Under the pieces are notes generated by a model. The model did not search any database. It had not been told where the DNA came from and saw only the letters and a program-made list of their open reading frames with translations. A program made the translations under genes and the position numbers. Shown piece by piece: positions 1 to 9,928 of a stretch of 64,000 bases of DNA. Position 1 is the stretch's first letter; each line of letters starts with the position of its first letter. This DNA is from Liquidambar formosana (Eukaryota; Streptophyta; Magnoliopsida; Saxifragales; Altingiaceae): positions 13,731,803 through 13,795,802 of the forward strand of contig CM077831.1 of the NCBI GenBank assembly GCA_039720395.1, written 5' to 3'.

Positions 1-606
1 TTCACACATATAGCAGAAGGGCCAATGAACACCCTTACAGACCCCTGAATAGGATCTGCACTTAGTGTTATCAAACTTCTAAAGCTACATGCATAAGACA
101 ACCATGGTGTCTCAGGTCTAAGGATTACTTGTACCACTATAACAATGAGAAACTGATTGACAGGCAGGTTAAAACTCCATTCAGTTTATCTCATATCTTT
201 GGTCACATTCAGTGTACCTATTCTTATAATAGGCACCCACTTGTTGGTTGTAGTGTCCCCACACAAATAGCTTGAGACTAGCTATCCTCCTATAGAGTCA
301 ACCTAACAAGTGCTAGTCCTATGGTTCATTACTGTCCATCATAGTGAACCTTCAACTAGGAATGATTTAGGAGTTTAGTACAGAGATATATTTACAGTCT
401 CAAAATTACAACCCTTTGTAATTTCATATTCTCAACTCTAACTCCATGGACATATTATGTAAATATAAATGATGCGTATAAACATAATAGAATAAGCCCT
501 TTTATTAAATCAATAATAAATGTGACATATATAAATGAAATCAATTGATTGTTCCTAATCCCTAAACAATCATCTCTATGATTGGCTCTAGGGCATAATC
601 CTAACA
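1..606 (-). repeat. Copia A 3' LTR (partial)
   Basis: The LTR starts at 606 on the minus strand with TGTTAGGATTATGCCC, as in every other LTR of this family here. It runs off the left window edge. It directly abuts the polypurine tract. Confidence 0.92.
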
Positions 607-621
607 ATCTCCCACTTGCAC
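607..621 (-). other. Polypurine tract of copia A
   Basis: On the minus strand this reads GTGCAAGTGGGAGAT and touches the LTR start. This is the usual plus-strand primer of plant copia elements and matches the tracts at 42024-42038 and 54521-54535. Confidence 0.85.
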
Positions 622-639
622 TATAGCCAATCCACCATG

Positions 640-1480
640 TATCTCATACCCATATCCTGTCGGTGGTGATCCAACACACTTGGGTTATAGCCTTAGTGAA
701 GGGGTATTCTTTATTCTCTGTTGTATTAAACTTCTATATGTATATGTCATCTCTTCCAATGATCTCTCTAATCACTTGGAATCGCCGCTTAAAGTTTGGA
801 CTTTTGATGAGACCGTGGATCCTTGTCTTGAGCACTAGCCTTATTGTTGTCACAAAAACAATAGTAAAGGCTTCTCAATGTCAGGAACCACTCCTAGTTC
901 TGCAATGAACTTACTCATCCAAACATGCAGCAATGCACTCAAATTTACAGCTCCACCATTTAAGGTGAGAACATACCTCGATGTTGATCTCCTATCATCA
1001 TCGTCAGATTGAAAATCTTTATCCGTTCTACCAACCATTTCAAGTTTCTTTCTCCATAGGCAAGGGATAGGTCCTTTAGTTCTTCTCAAGAACTTAAGGA
1101 TAGCCTTGACTGCTTCCCAGTGTTCCTCATCTGGGTCTGCCTGATATCTGCTCGTAACATTTACAGCAAAACTGATATCTGGTCTTTTAGTTATAGACAA
1201 CTTGATTCCATGTCTGACAGGAATAAGACCTCCTTTTGGAATCATGCATTTTGAACTCTTTCAAAATCTTGTCTATGTACTTTGATTGGGAGAGACTTAG
1301 CATCCTTTAGATCTATCTCTATAGACCTCTATTCCTAGAATATAGGATGCTTCTTCCAAATCTTTTATGAAGAAACTTTGTGAAAAACCAATTTTTCACT
1401 TTTGACAACGTCTCTACATTATTTCCCTAATAAATAGAACGTCATTCACTTATAGGACCATAAATGTGATCGCACTCCCA
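640..1480 (-). pseudogene. pol: Copia A RT C-terminus and RNase H remnant
   Basis: The minus-strand frames carry a degraded YVDD-type box near 1440-1480, then RT C-terminal words (LGIEVYRDRSK), CTRPDI-like and SRYQADP words, and the RNase H segment with DDRRSTSR and LNGGAV. Several stops and frameshifts interrupt it; the longest open part is 850-1245 (131 codons). RT sequence upstream of the catalytic YVDD box is absent, and integrase-linker sequence is joined directly to it. The same junction is present in element G. It is a non-functional remnant. Confidence 0.8.
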
Positions 1481-1529
1481 CTAACCCTTTGCACAATCAT
1501 GGTACAATAACGGGTTCTATCTCAACAGG

Positions 1530-2270
1530 GACAGGGGTTGCATCAATGTTGGTTTGTGTCTCATTAGACAACTCTTTGAGTTCTATTTTCCTGTTGTTAT
1601 CTCCTTCTTGAATAAACTCTTTTTCAAGAAAGATTGCAAACTTACAAACAAAACACCTTTTGTTCATCAGGATAATAGATATGATATCCTAAACTTTCTT
1701 TAGGGTAATCCACAAACCTACATTTAAGTTATCTTGATTTCCAATTTGGTTGCATTATATGTCTCTACATATGTAGTGCATCCCCATACCTTAACATGTT
1801 TAAGGTTTGGTGCTTCCCTTTCCATATCTCATATAGGTCCTAAGGGACAGCCTTGGTTTGAACTCTGTTTCACAGGTACGTGGCAATTTCTAGGGCATAT
1901 CCTAACAAGGATAATATTAGGTCGTTGTAACTTATCATGGACCGGACCATATCAAATAAGGTCCTCTTCCTCCTTTTGACATACCATTTAGTTATGATGT
2001 TCTAAGAGGTGTCCATTAGAATAGAATGCCTATTTGAACAAGTTGATCTGAAAGATCACCAGTTAAATATTCGCCTCCTCGATCCAATCGAAGAGCTTAA
2101 TACTTTTACTAGTTTGTTTTCTTTACTTCATATCTGAATTCTTTGAACCTTTTCAAATGTTTCAGATTTGTACTTCTTTAAGTATATGCACCTATACCTT
2201 AACATTTTTAAGTAAAGGTTCATAAAGTATGAGAAACTATTTCTCTTGTTCTCTTGGGTTTATTAGCATT
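1530..2270 (-). pseudogene. pol: Copia A integrase core remnant
   Basis: Translated in shifting minus-strand frames, this shows FKRFKEF-like, DRGGEY-region, DMVRSM and YEIWKGK words followed by CRFVDYPKESLGY, typical of the copia integrase core and C-terminus. The N-terminal HHCC zinc finger and the protease are missing between it and gag. Multiple stops make it non-coding today. Copies B (8757-8954) and G (52877-53640) retain the same piece, so the deletion predates these insertions. Confidence 0.75.
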
Positions 2271-2647
2271 CAATTTTAGAGCTATCATGTTTCATGCAAT
2301 TCATATTTGCAAGGTAGTTTAGAAGATAAATGCTATAAATTCCAGAAGTAATGAACTCTTCATAAAAACATTTATTAAATCAAACTAAAAACACTGTTTA
2401 GGCAAAACTGAAATAAAGATAATGTTTCTAAAAACTTCTGGAATGTCAAGATAGCTTATTAATTCTAAACTACTCCTTCAGGTAGAGTCAAGCAGCAAGT
2501 CCCATAGCTAATACAGCAACACTTTGCTCCATTCTCTACTCGTAGGGATATTCCGCTTCTACTCAGCCTTCTACTTCCCACTAGATCCTGCATGGAATTC
2601 AAAATTCACATCAGAATTAAGTACCCAAGTGGAAGCAAAACTAACAT

Positions 2648-3520
2648 TTAGTTTAGAGCATGATCCATACCTTCCGAAGGTCGGCTCTTTAGAGTATCCA
2701 GATACTCCCGGCAGTTACGTTTCCAGTGCCCATCCTTGCCGCAGTGAAAACAGGTTCCTTTGGCCTTGTCAGTATTACCTTTCTTGACACCTCCCTTTGG
2801 CTTCAAGTTCTTCTTCTTCTTCCCTTGGGTACTCTTACCCTTTCCTTTGCCCTTGCCCTTAGGCTTGGGCTTGGCCTTGGAAGTAGAAGCTCCATCAAAT
2901 GCGAGCAAAGAACCTTTTCCCTTCTTCATTGTCTCCTCAGTCATCTTGAGCAAATTGTGCAGCTCGGGGAGAGTGGGCTCAAGCTTGTTCATATGAAAAT
3001 TCATTATGAACGGCCCAAATGAATCAGGAAGGGACTGCAATATAATGTCTGAACACATATTAGCTTCAATGATCACATCAAGCTTTTCAAGCTGCTCGAT
3101 ATGGTTGATCATTTTCAAGGTGTGATCAGTCACAGATGAACCCTCATTCATCCTTGCCTTGAATAGATCCTTGACAATATTGTACTTTGCGGTCCTACTT
3201 TGCTCCCCATACAACTCTTGTAAGTGGAGAAAGATGTCGCGAGCACTTTTCATGGACTCATGTTGCTTCTGAAGCTCAGGGCTCATGGATGCCATCATAT
3301 AGCATCTTGCCTTCAAATCGTCGTCCATGCGCTTCTGAAAAGCGTCTCTCTCTTGCTGAGTTGCAGTCTCAGCCAGTGCCTCAGGAAGTGTGCCATCAAG
3401 TGTGTAGGTAATCTTTTCGGAAGTTAAAACTATTTTTAAGTTCCTCAGCCAATCAAGATAGTTTGGTCCAGTCAAATGGTTGATGTCCAATATCTTGGAT
3501 AGTGGGTTGAGATGAGCCAT
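2648..3520 (-). CDS. gag: Copia A Gag polyprotein (290 aa)
   Basis: This is an intact Gag of the copia UBN2/retrotran_gag_2 type. It opens MAHLNPLSKILDINHLTGPN, with the LDWLRNLKIVL motif near residues 22-32. A helical capsid-like domain follows to about residue 205, then a Lys/Gly-rich basic linker, and a single CCHC zinc knuckle (CFHCGKDGHWKRNC) near residues 257-270. It would form the virus-like particle and bind element RNA through the knuckle. The start is the first ATG after the leader. The frame stops shortly after the knuckle, with no protease. Compared with the Gag of B and G it keeps about 108 extra residues, so it is the fuller version in this window. Confidence 0.9.
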   Translation of the reverse strand: MAHLNPLSKILDINHLTGPNYLDWLRNLKIVLTSEKITYTLDGTLPEALAETATQQERDAFQKRMDDDLKARCYMMASMSPELQKQHESMKSARDIFLHLQELYGEQSRTAKYNIVKDLFKARMNEGSSVTDHTLKMINHIEQLEKLDVIIEANMCSDIILQSLPDSFGPFIMNFHMNKLEPTLPELHNLLKMTEETMKKGKGSLLAFDGASTSKAKPKPKGKGKGKGKSTQGKKKKNLKPKGGVKKGNTDKAKGTCFHCGKDGHWKRNCREYLDTLKSRPSEGMDHALN

Positions 3521-3685
3521 TTCTATGAACTACATATAAAATTAGAGAATTAGATTTCATTTTTAATCCATAATGATCGGGTCTTTAATCATATGGTACC
3601 TCCCACTATTTTATCAAATTCCATACACCCTCTAATGGAATTCGGGAATCTTATTCCTAATGGGGATTGGGGTCCCACTATGACC

Positions 3686-3903
3686 TAGAAGCCTCACATG
3701 TTAGTTTCTTGACTTCTAACCCCCAGTAAGAAGACAACTCTTTGTCTATTGCTTCATAAGCAAGTTCCAATCATTGTGCCTCTAGGGTACATACTCCTCA
3801 CATGTTAGTTTCTTGGAATACTTCCCTAGTTAAGTTAAGCCCATCATTCACACAGGTATGTTTCACCAAATATATACCTCACATGTTAGTTTCTTGGTAT
3901 ATA
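3686..3903 (-). other. Three hairpins with one shared loop (leader RNA structure, copia A)
   Basis: Three stem-loops read, on the RNA strand, the same 17-nt loop AAGAAACTAACATGTGA. The stems differ. 3871-3903: TATATACC/GGTATATA, perfect. 3785-3830: CTAGGG/CCCTAG plus an inner AGTATTCC/GGAGTAT helix that needs G-U pairs. 3686-3718: TAGAAG/CTTCTA extended by GTC/GGC with a G-U pair. The wobble pairs favour folding of the element RNA rather than of the DNA. The position, about 165-385 nt upstream of the gag ATG, is where a packaging or dimerisation signal would be expected. The function is inferred. Confidence 0.75.
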
Positions 3904-5114
3904 CCAGCTTAGGCACCCCATGATATCTATATATGTGATAGTTTCAAGTAATGTCTTTAATATGGGTAGCTCCTACATGTCTGCAGCCAGGTACCCACAT
4001 TAAGGGACGTTAGATGATCCTATAATGATGGATGGCAATGAAGAATCCATTCCCTAATGTATTCTCCATTTCCAACTTAATATTAAAATAGAGGGGTTTT
4101 AAGGGTCTCATCAAAATAACTAATCTAACATACATCTCATGCATTTAAATAAGAAATATATAACAACATTATATATATGTAATCCACTTATCGATATTAG
4201 TCCCTATAAGGTGACATATAACGATCTTTGGATTTGGAGCTATCTCTATTAATCTCATTAAAAGCTCCCACTATGATGATTATGGACTTTAAGAGGATTC
4301 AATCCAAGCCAATGAATTGAATCCTTGGTCTAAGGTGGGTGTAGGTAATCGTAAAACATTCATTTGAAACATAGCATGCACTCTTGAAAATCTTCTCCAA
4401 GCTTTCAAGTCCTTCAATCTCCTCCATTGGCTTCATGGTCTCCACCATAGGCTTGTTGGGCTCCACCATGCTCCTTTAGGTCCACCATGCTCCTTAGTGC
4501 GCTCTCGATTACATAACATTTACATAATTTTAAAGAAAGGGATACATAAGGGGAATGTGGGGTACATAAGAGAATGATAGAGAGAGAGAAGAAGGTGGCA
4601 TGCAAGCCCCAAATAAATAATACATCACCAAAAATTAACAACTCTTGAAAAATTAATACAACCCATTCATAAGACGGCCAATCACAATTGGTTTAAGGGG
4701 TATAGTCCATAATCATCATCCATCCATAACCATACAATCACATTGCATAATAAAGGAAATAACTGTAAGCAATAAGCATATGGGCATTCATGGTAACTCT
4801 ATTGATTGGTTTTCATTAATCTTATTAATGTGTCCTAATCTTATTAGGATATGCATAAATTCTTGAATTAATTAAGTCTTAACATTTAAGACATTTAATT
4901 TCAATTAATCAAATCAATTGAAACATATAAAGTCCCCTAATTAAACTCTAATATCAAATATTAGAATCTTTTTAATTAAACAAAACAATTTTATTTAATT
5001 AAAATTTCCAGATTTTTATTTAATCCTAAATTGTGTTTTAAACCATTTAAAACAATATAAAATTAATCACCATTAATTAAATAATCAATTTCGGAATTAA
5101 ATAAAATCATTTTA

Positions 5115-5710
5115 TTAATTAATTAGTGCATTAGGGTTTCCTAAAACCCTAAACCCTAAATGCATTAACTCTAAACCCTAAGTGTAACCCTAATGCATTA
5201 AATGCCTTATGATTGGTCAATTAATGACCAATCATTTAAACCCTAGGTTTATACGGTATTAATGATTAGGATTAGGGTTTAATTAATGCCACCTAGGATA
5301 TTAATTACTCCTAATTAATATGCACTAATTAGGGTTTCTAAAACCCTAAACCTTAAACCTATTAAATGCCAATGATTAATTACTAAACCATTAATGATCA
5401 TGATTGGTCATTAATGACCAATCATTTAACCCTAGGTTAGACACATTAATTACTAGGTTTAGTTATTAATTAATGCATTAATAGAGTTAGGGTTTAATTA
5501 ATACGAATTAGGGTTTCCTAAACCCTAAACCCTAGACATCATAAATGCACTTAATTATACCCTAATGATTAATAACCATGATTGGTCAATTAATGACCAA
5601 TCATTAAACATTTTAATTAAGGTAATTAATAGTCAATTAGGGTTTTAATTAATGCAATTAATGAATTAGGGTTTCATCATTAATGGGAATTAGGGTTTCC
5701 TAAGAAACCC
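5115..5710 (-). repeat. CCCTAAA-rich block with three CCAAT palindromes
   Basis: The block is a degenerate tandem repeat of three units of roughly 185 bp. Each unit has TTAGGGTTT/AAACCCTAA words, TTAATTAA-rich spacers and one palindrome built on TGATTGGTCA/TGACCAATCA (5210-5234, 5401-5424, 5579-5603; the middle one is a perfect 24-bp palindrome). Equivalent blocks lie in B at 11535-12130 and in truncated form in G at 50280-50660. It is retrotransposon leader, not a telomere: the words are scattered rather than in head-to-tail runs. Confidence 0.75.
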
Positions 5711-7031
5711 TAAGGCTGCCGCCACCTACAGTGGGCTGCCATGGCTAGCCAAGGCTGCCATGGCTTGGCCAGGCCATGGGAGGCCATGGCCAGCAAAGGG
5801 GGATTCAAGCTAGGGTGTGGGCCAAGCCCATGGACACGTGTGGAGTGGCCAAGAGGGCTGTCTTCTTCAAAGAACATTAGGGTTTCAAGAACCCTTGCTG
5901 GCACCACCATGGGAGGACCTCCAAGGTCACAAACGTTTCTAAAACTTAATCAATTCGACTCCACCAACAAAACCAGATTTTGTATCATGTCCCTACATGA
6001 ATTACTAAGCTAATTGAAGTGGTTTGGATGATCAAATCATCCCCAATTGTTCTAAACAATTCAAGAACAGTAGGCTGTCCAGAATTTGACAGCATACTGT
6101 CCCTGATCACAAATTGATTCAAAACCCAGCAAGATGATTAATTCAGGTTACCAAATTATTTTTTCTAGCATCCTACATGTCTTAGGAAACTAATAAAATT
6201 GGTTTCATGCAATTTGGAGTTCCCTAGCTCAAGATATGAACAAAACTCCATTGATGACTTTCTGCAGAAAAACAGCCTGCTGTGTTTTTCAAGAAATCAA
6301 ACTTTTTGATTCTTATATGCATCAAGACTCTTATAAAACTTAAAGAAAATCATACATACAATATGTATAATTATCCTATAAAGGATTTACATCAATTTTA
6401 CAGAGATATCATATCAGAACAGTAGCAAGAACCATAGGGTTCTAAAACCCAGATTCGAACTCCATGGTGTTCTTCCCAAACTTTTTGATTTGTTTTAATT
6501 CTCATGCATCCCTATGCTTGAGAAATCACCATAACAACTTTATGTGAATTAATTACAGCCATCTCATGTCTTAATTAAACCAAAACAAAAACAAAATACA
6601 AAAGAGAACAACCTAGGGTTCCAAACCCTAGGTTCGGCCTCCATAGAAGAAACACTGGTTTCTTCTTCTTCTGTATACATCACATGCTTCTCAGAAATTC
6701 CAGAATTAATGTTAGAAGAATATTAGAAGAGGAGAAGAGGGAAAAACAGCCTAGGGTTCAAAACCCCAGGTTCGGCCATGAAGAGGAAACCCTAGTTTCC
6801 TCCTTCTTCTTCTTCTCCAAAACTGAAACCTATTCAACTCTTTGAATTTTCCAGCAGTCCTAAAACTATTTTAGAAGAGGAGAAGGAGAGATAAACACCT
6901 AGGGTTCAATAACCCTAGGTTCAGCCATGAGAGGGAAATCAATTGAATGCATGAACATGAATCTCAATTCATTAAACCAATCAATTTACCATGAATTACA
7001 GCCCACATGCAGTTTGTATTAGGCATAATCA

Positions 7032-7046
7032 TGGCTCTGATACCAC
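7032..7046 (-). other. Primer-binding site, copia A
   Basis: On the minus strand GTGGTATCAGAGCCA directly follows the LTR end (CCCAACA). It contains TGGTATCAGAGC, the standard plant copia site complementary to initiator tRNA-Met. Confidence 0.92.
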
Positions 7047-8715
7047 TGTTGGGAATCAAACTAGAGAGGAAAAATACAAAGGCGGAATTTAAAATTTTTC
7101 CTATGATTCCCAAACCCATGAATCTTAATTATGCTTAATACAAAAAACCATAAACCTAACTACCAAGAGAGTTAGGGTACTTACAGTTGAAAAAGTCTTC
7201 TCCTTTATGCTCCAAGCTTTGTCTTCTGATTGAGCAGTCCAAGTGCACTGCCTCCAACAGTATCCACACCTAGCTTGAGCAAGTTGTCCTTTCCTTCTTC
7301 TTCCTTAGGGTTGCTAGAGGTGGAGAAGAGGGAGAGAGAGAGAGGGAGAGCTGTGAAATTTTCGGCCAGCACTTGGGAGCCTCCAAGAGTGCTTCAAGTG
7401 ATGATGTCATCACATCATAAAGGGCTTTAAATAGCCTCTAACTAGGGCCGGCCAAGGGGGGATTCCAAACCCTAATCTAATTTGTGTAATTACTCTTAAT
7501 TACACAATTAGCCCACTAGTTTGCATCAAATACAAATTAGCCCCTTAAAGAACTTTTCTTTAATCACTTATACCCTTTCTCTCATAGACAATCAAGCTCT
7601 CTTAGCATGATCAGTGTGTGACCCATTGGGTTCACATCATCAAGTAGTAGGAACAGCACAAGTTGTGCACAATGGAACACTTTCCATTAAGGGTCTAATT
7701 GAAACTCCTTTCAATTCCCTAATTGATTATAACTCATTTATATCAATTAGGGCTTCTACTAACCATGAGTAACACCTAGCATATGGCTCATGGTGTGGTC
7801 CTTAATGAGGTGAATAGTCATTTACAAAGAACCCTTCTGTTATAGTTTATAGGTTACAATTCCATCCTTCCATCAACACAATGTCTCCAATTGAACTAAT
7901 AGGACATGGAAGTCTGTCAAGTCCCTAGTTCAATTACTTTATACTCATTCATTAATATCAACTCAATGATAAACTTATGGAAACTCCTTTCCATATTCAT
8001 TCTACCATGGGCCCATGGATTTAATGAGTTATATTCAATGAATGCTGTATGAGACATTCACTCCCTTTTTCCTGAGAGTGATGGATTCCTTGTTGATCAC
8101 TCACATGCCTTCACACATATAGCAGAAGAGCCAATGAACACCCTTACAGACCCCTGAATAGGATCTGCACTTAGTGTTATCAAACTTCTAAAGCTACATG
8201 CATAAGACAACCATGGTGTCTCAGGTCTAAGGATTACTTGTACCACTATAACAATGAGAAACTGATTGACAGGCAGGTTAAAACTCCATTCAGTTTATCT
8301 CATATCTTTGGTCACATTCAGTGTACCTATTCTTATAATAGGCACCCACTTGTTGGTTGTAGTGTCCCCACACAAATAGCTTGAGACTAGCTATCCTCCT
8401 ATAGAGTCAACCTAACAAGTGCTAGTCCTATGGTTCATTACTGTCCATCATAGTGAACCTTCAACTAGGAATGATTTAGGAGTTTAGTACAGAGATATAT
8501 TTACAGTCTCAAAATTACAACCCTTTGTAATTTCATATTCTCAACTCTAACTCCATGGACATATTATGTAAATATAAATGATGCATATAAACATAATAGA
8601 ATAAGCCCTTTTATTAAATCAATAATAAATGTGACATATATAAATGAAATCAATTGATTGTTCCTAATCCCTAAACAATCATCTCTATGATTGGCTCTAG
8701 GGCATAATCCTAACA
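7047..8715 (-). repeat. Copia A 5' LTR (1669 bp)
   Basis: The LTR is bounded by TGTTAGGATT at 8715 and GATTCCCAACA at 7047 on the minus strand. A CTATTTAAAG TATA-like box lies near 7420-7430. A pyrimidine/CT-rich leader segment follows, with a conserved GTAAGT splice-donor-like site at 7189-7194 near the LTR end. Confidence 0.93.
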
Positions 8716-8756
8716 CATTGTGATTGAATGCCCATTTGAACAAGTTGATCTAAAAA

Positions 8757-8954
8757 TTAACCGGTTAAATATTCGCCTCCGCGATCTAATCGAAGAGCTT
8801 TAATACTTTTACTGGTTTGTTTCTCTACTTCATATCTGAATTCTTTGAACCTTTCAAATGTTTCAGATTTGTACTTCATTAAGTATACACACCCAAACCT
8901 AGACTGAATCATCGGTAAAGGTTGTAAAGTTAGAGAAACTTCTACATACATCAC
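8757..8954 (-). pseudogene. pol: Copia B integrase fragment
   Basis: A 65-codon open stretch contains FKEFRYEVEKQTSKSIKALR followed by DRGGEY, the copia integrase core around its second catalytic Asp. It is interrupted at 8716 by the insertion of element A. Upstream integrase and protease are missing, as in A and G. Confidence 0.75.
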
Positions 8955-9379
8955 TATGTATATCTTGTTCTCTTAGGTTTATTAGCATTCAATTTAGAAC
9001 TATCATGCTCCATTGCAATTCATATTTGCAATAAAGTTTAGAAAATAAAGGCCATCCATATAAACTCCAGAAGTAATGAACTCTTCATTTAATAGAAAAC
9101 ATTTATTAAATCAAACTAAAACCTCGTTTAGATAAAACTGAAATAAAATTAATGTTTCTAATAACTTCTGGAATGTAAAGATAGCTAACTATTATTTCTA
9201 AACTACTCCATTAGGTAGAGTCAAGCAACAAGCCCCACAGCTAATGCAGCAACATTTGCTCCATTCCCCACTTGTAGGGTTGATCCGCCTTTACTCTGCC
9301 TTCTGCTTCCCACTAGATTCTGCATAGAATTCAAAATTCACATCAGAATTAAGTACCCAAGTGGAAGCAGAACTAACAT

Positions 9380-9928
9380 TTAGTTTAGAGCATGATCCAT
9401 ACCTTCCAAAGGTTGGTTCTTTAGAGTATCCAGATACTCTCGGCAGTTACGTTTCCAGTGCCCATCTTTGCCGCAGTGAAAACAGGTTCCTTTGGCTTTG
9501 TTGTTACCTTTCTTCTTCCTTTGGGTACTCTTGCCCTTGCCTATGCCCTTGCCCTTGGGCTTGAGCTTAGACTTGGAAGTAGCAGCTTCATTAAATTCAA
9601 GCAAGAATTCTTTCCCATACAATTCTTGTATGTTGATAAAAATCTCGTAAGCACTTCCCATGGACTCATGTTGCTTCTTAAGCTCGAGACTCATAAATAC
9701 CATCATATAGCACCTTGCCATGAGATCGTCGTCCATGCGCTTCTGGTAAGCGTTTTTCTCTTGCTGAGTTGTAGCCTCAGCAAGAGCAATGGGAAGTGGA
9801 TTATGAAGTGCATAGGTAAGATTCTTGGAATCCAAAACAATTTTTAGATTCCTAAGCCAATCAAGACAATTTGGTCCAGTTAAACGGTTGATGTCCAATA
9901 TTTTGGATAACGGGTTGAGGTGAGCCAT
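9380..9928 (-). CDS. gag: Copia B Gag, internally deleted (182 aa)
   Basis: The start (MAHLNPLSKILDINRLTGPN) and the end, with its CCHC knuckle, match the Gag of A. About 108 residues between the ELYGKE motif and the basic linker are missing in frame. The lost part is the C-terminal half of the capsid-like domain. G (52258-52806) has the same length and the same junction, so this is an inherited variant rather than random damage. The frame is open. Whether the short protein assembles particles is unknown. Confidence 0.85.
   Translation of the reverse strand: MAHLNPLSKILDINRLTGPNCLDWLRNLKIVLDSKNLTYALHNPLPIALAEATTQQEKNAYQKRMDDDLMARCYMMVFMSLELKKQHESMGSAYEIFINIQELYGKEFLLEFNEAATSKSKLKPKGKGIGKGKSTQRKKKGNNKAKGTCFHCGKDGHWKRNCREYLDTLKNQPLEGMDHALN

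Larger units (their letters stand above)
3521..7031 (-). other. Copia A long non-coding leader
   Basis: About 3.5 kb lie between primer-binding site and gag with no convincing coding sequence. The leader holds the three-hairpin cluster (3686-3903), an AT-rich middle, the CCCTAAA/palindrome repeat block (5115-5710) and a cluster of CCATGG words at 5735-5800. It has near-identical counterparts in B (9929-13479) and partly in G. A candidate splice donor inside the LTR (7194) and an acceptor just before gag (3530) could remove the leader from messenger RNA. Confidence 0.8.
1..8715 (-). mobile_element. Copia element A (Ty1/copia, non-autonomous), nested in copia B
   Basis: The element reads right to left: 5' LTR at 7047-8715, primer-binding site, a 3.5-kb leader, gag, remnants of integrase and RT/RNase H, polypurine tract, then a 3' LTR cut off by the window start. 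The left LTR (1-606) and the matching part of the right LTR (8110-8715) differ at only two positions by eye, so the insertion is recent. The right flank from 8716 is internal sequence of the same family (element B), which shows nesting. The target duplication cannot be tested because the left end lies outside the window. Protease and most of RT are missing, so the copy could move only in trans. Confidence 0.9.

Noticed and set aside
5130..5700. Interstitial telomere
   Set aside because: CCCTAAA words are scattered and occur in both orientations inside a transposon leader, not in head-to-tail arrays.
5710..6013. Overlapping open frames on both strands around the CCATGG cluster, with a counterpart at 12180-12428
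   Set aside because: They lie in the copia leader, have low-complexity composition from repeated CCATGG words, and show no domain. Conservation between A and B reflects their recent common origin.
7230..7430. Short open frame inside copia LTR, with similar ones at 13650-13850 and 33760-33963
   Set aside because: It is generated by the CT-rich LTR segment, shifts strand and frame between copies, and has no start context or homology.
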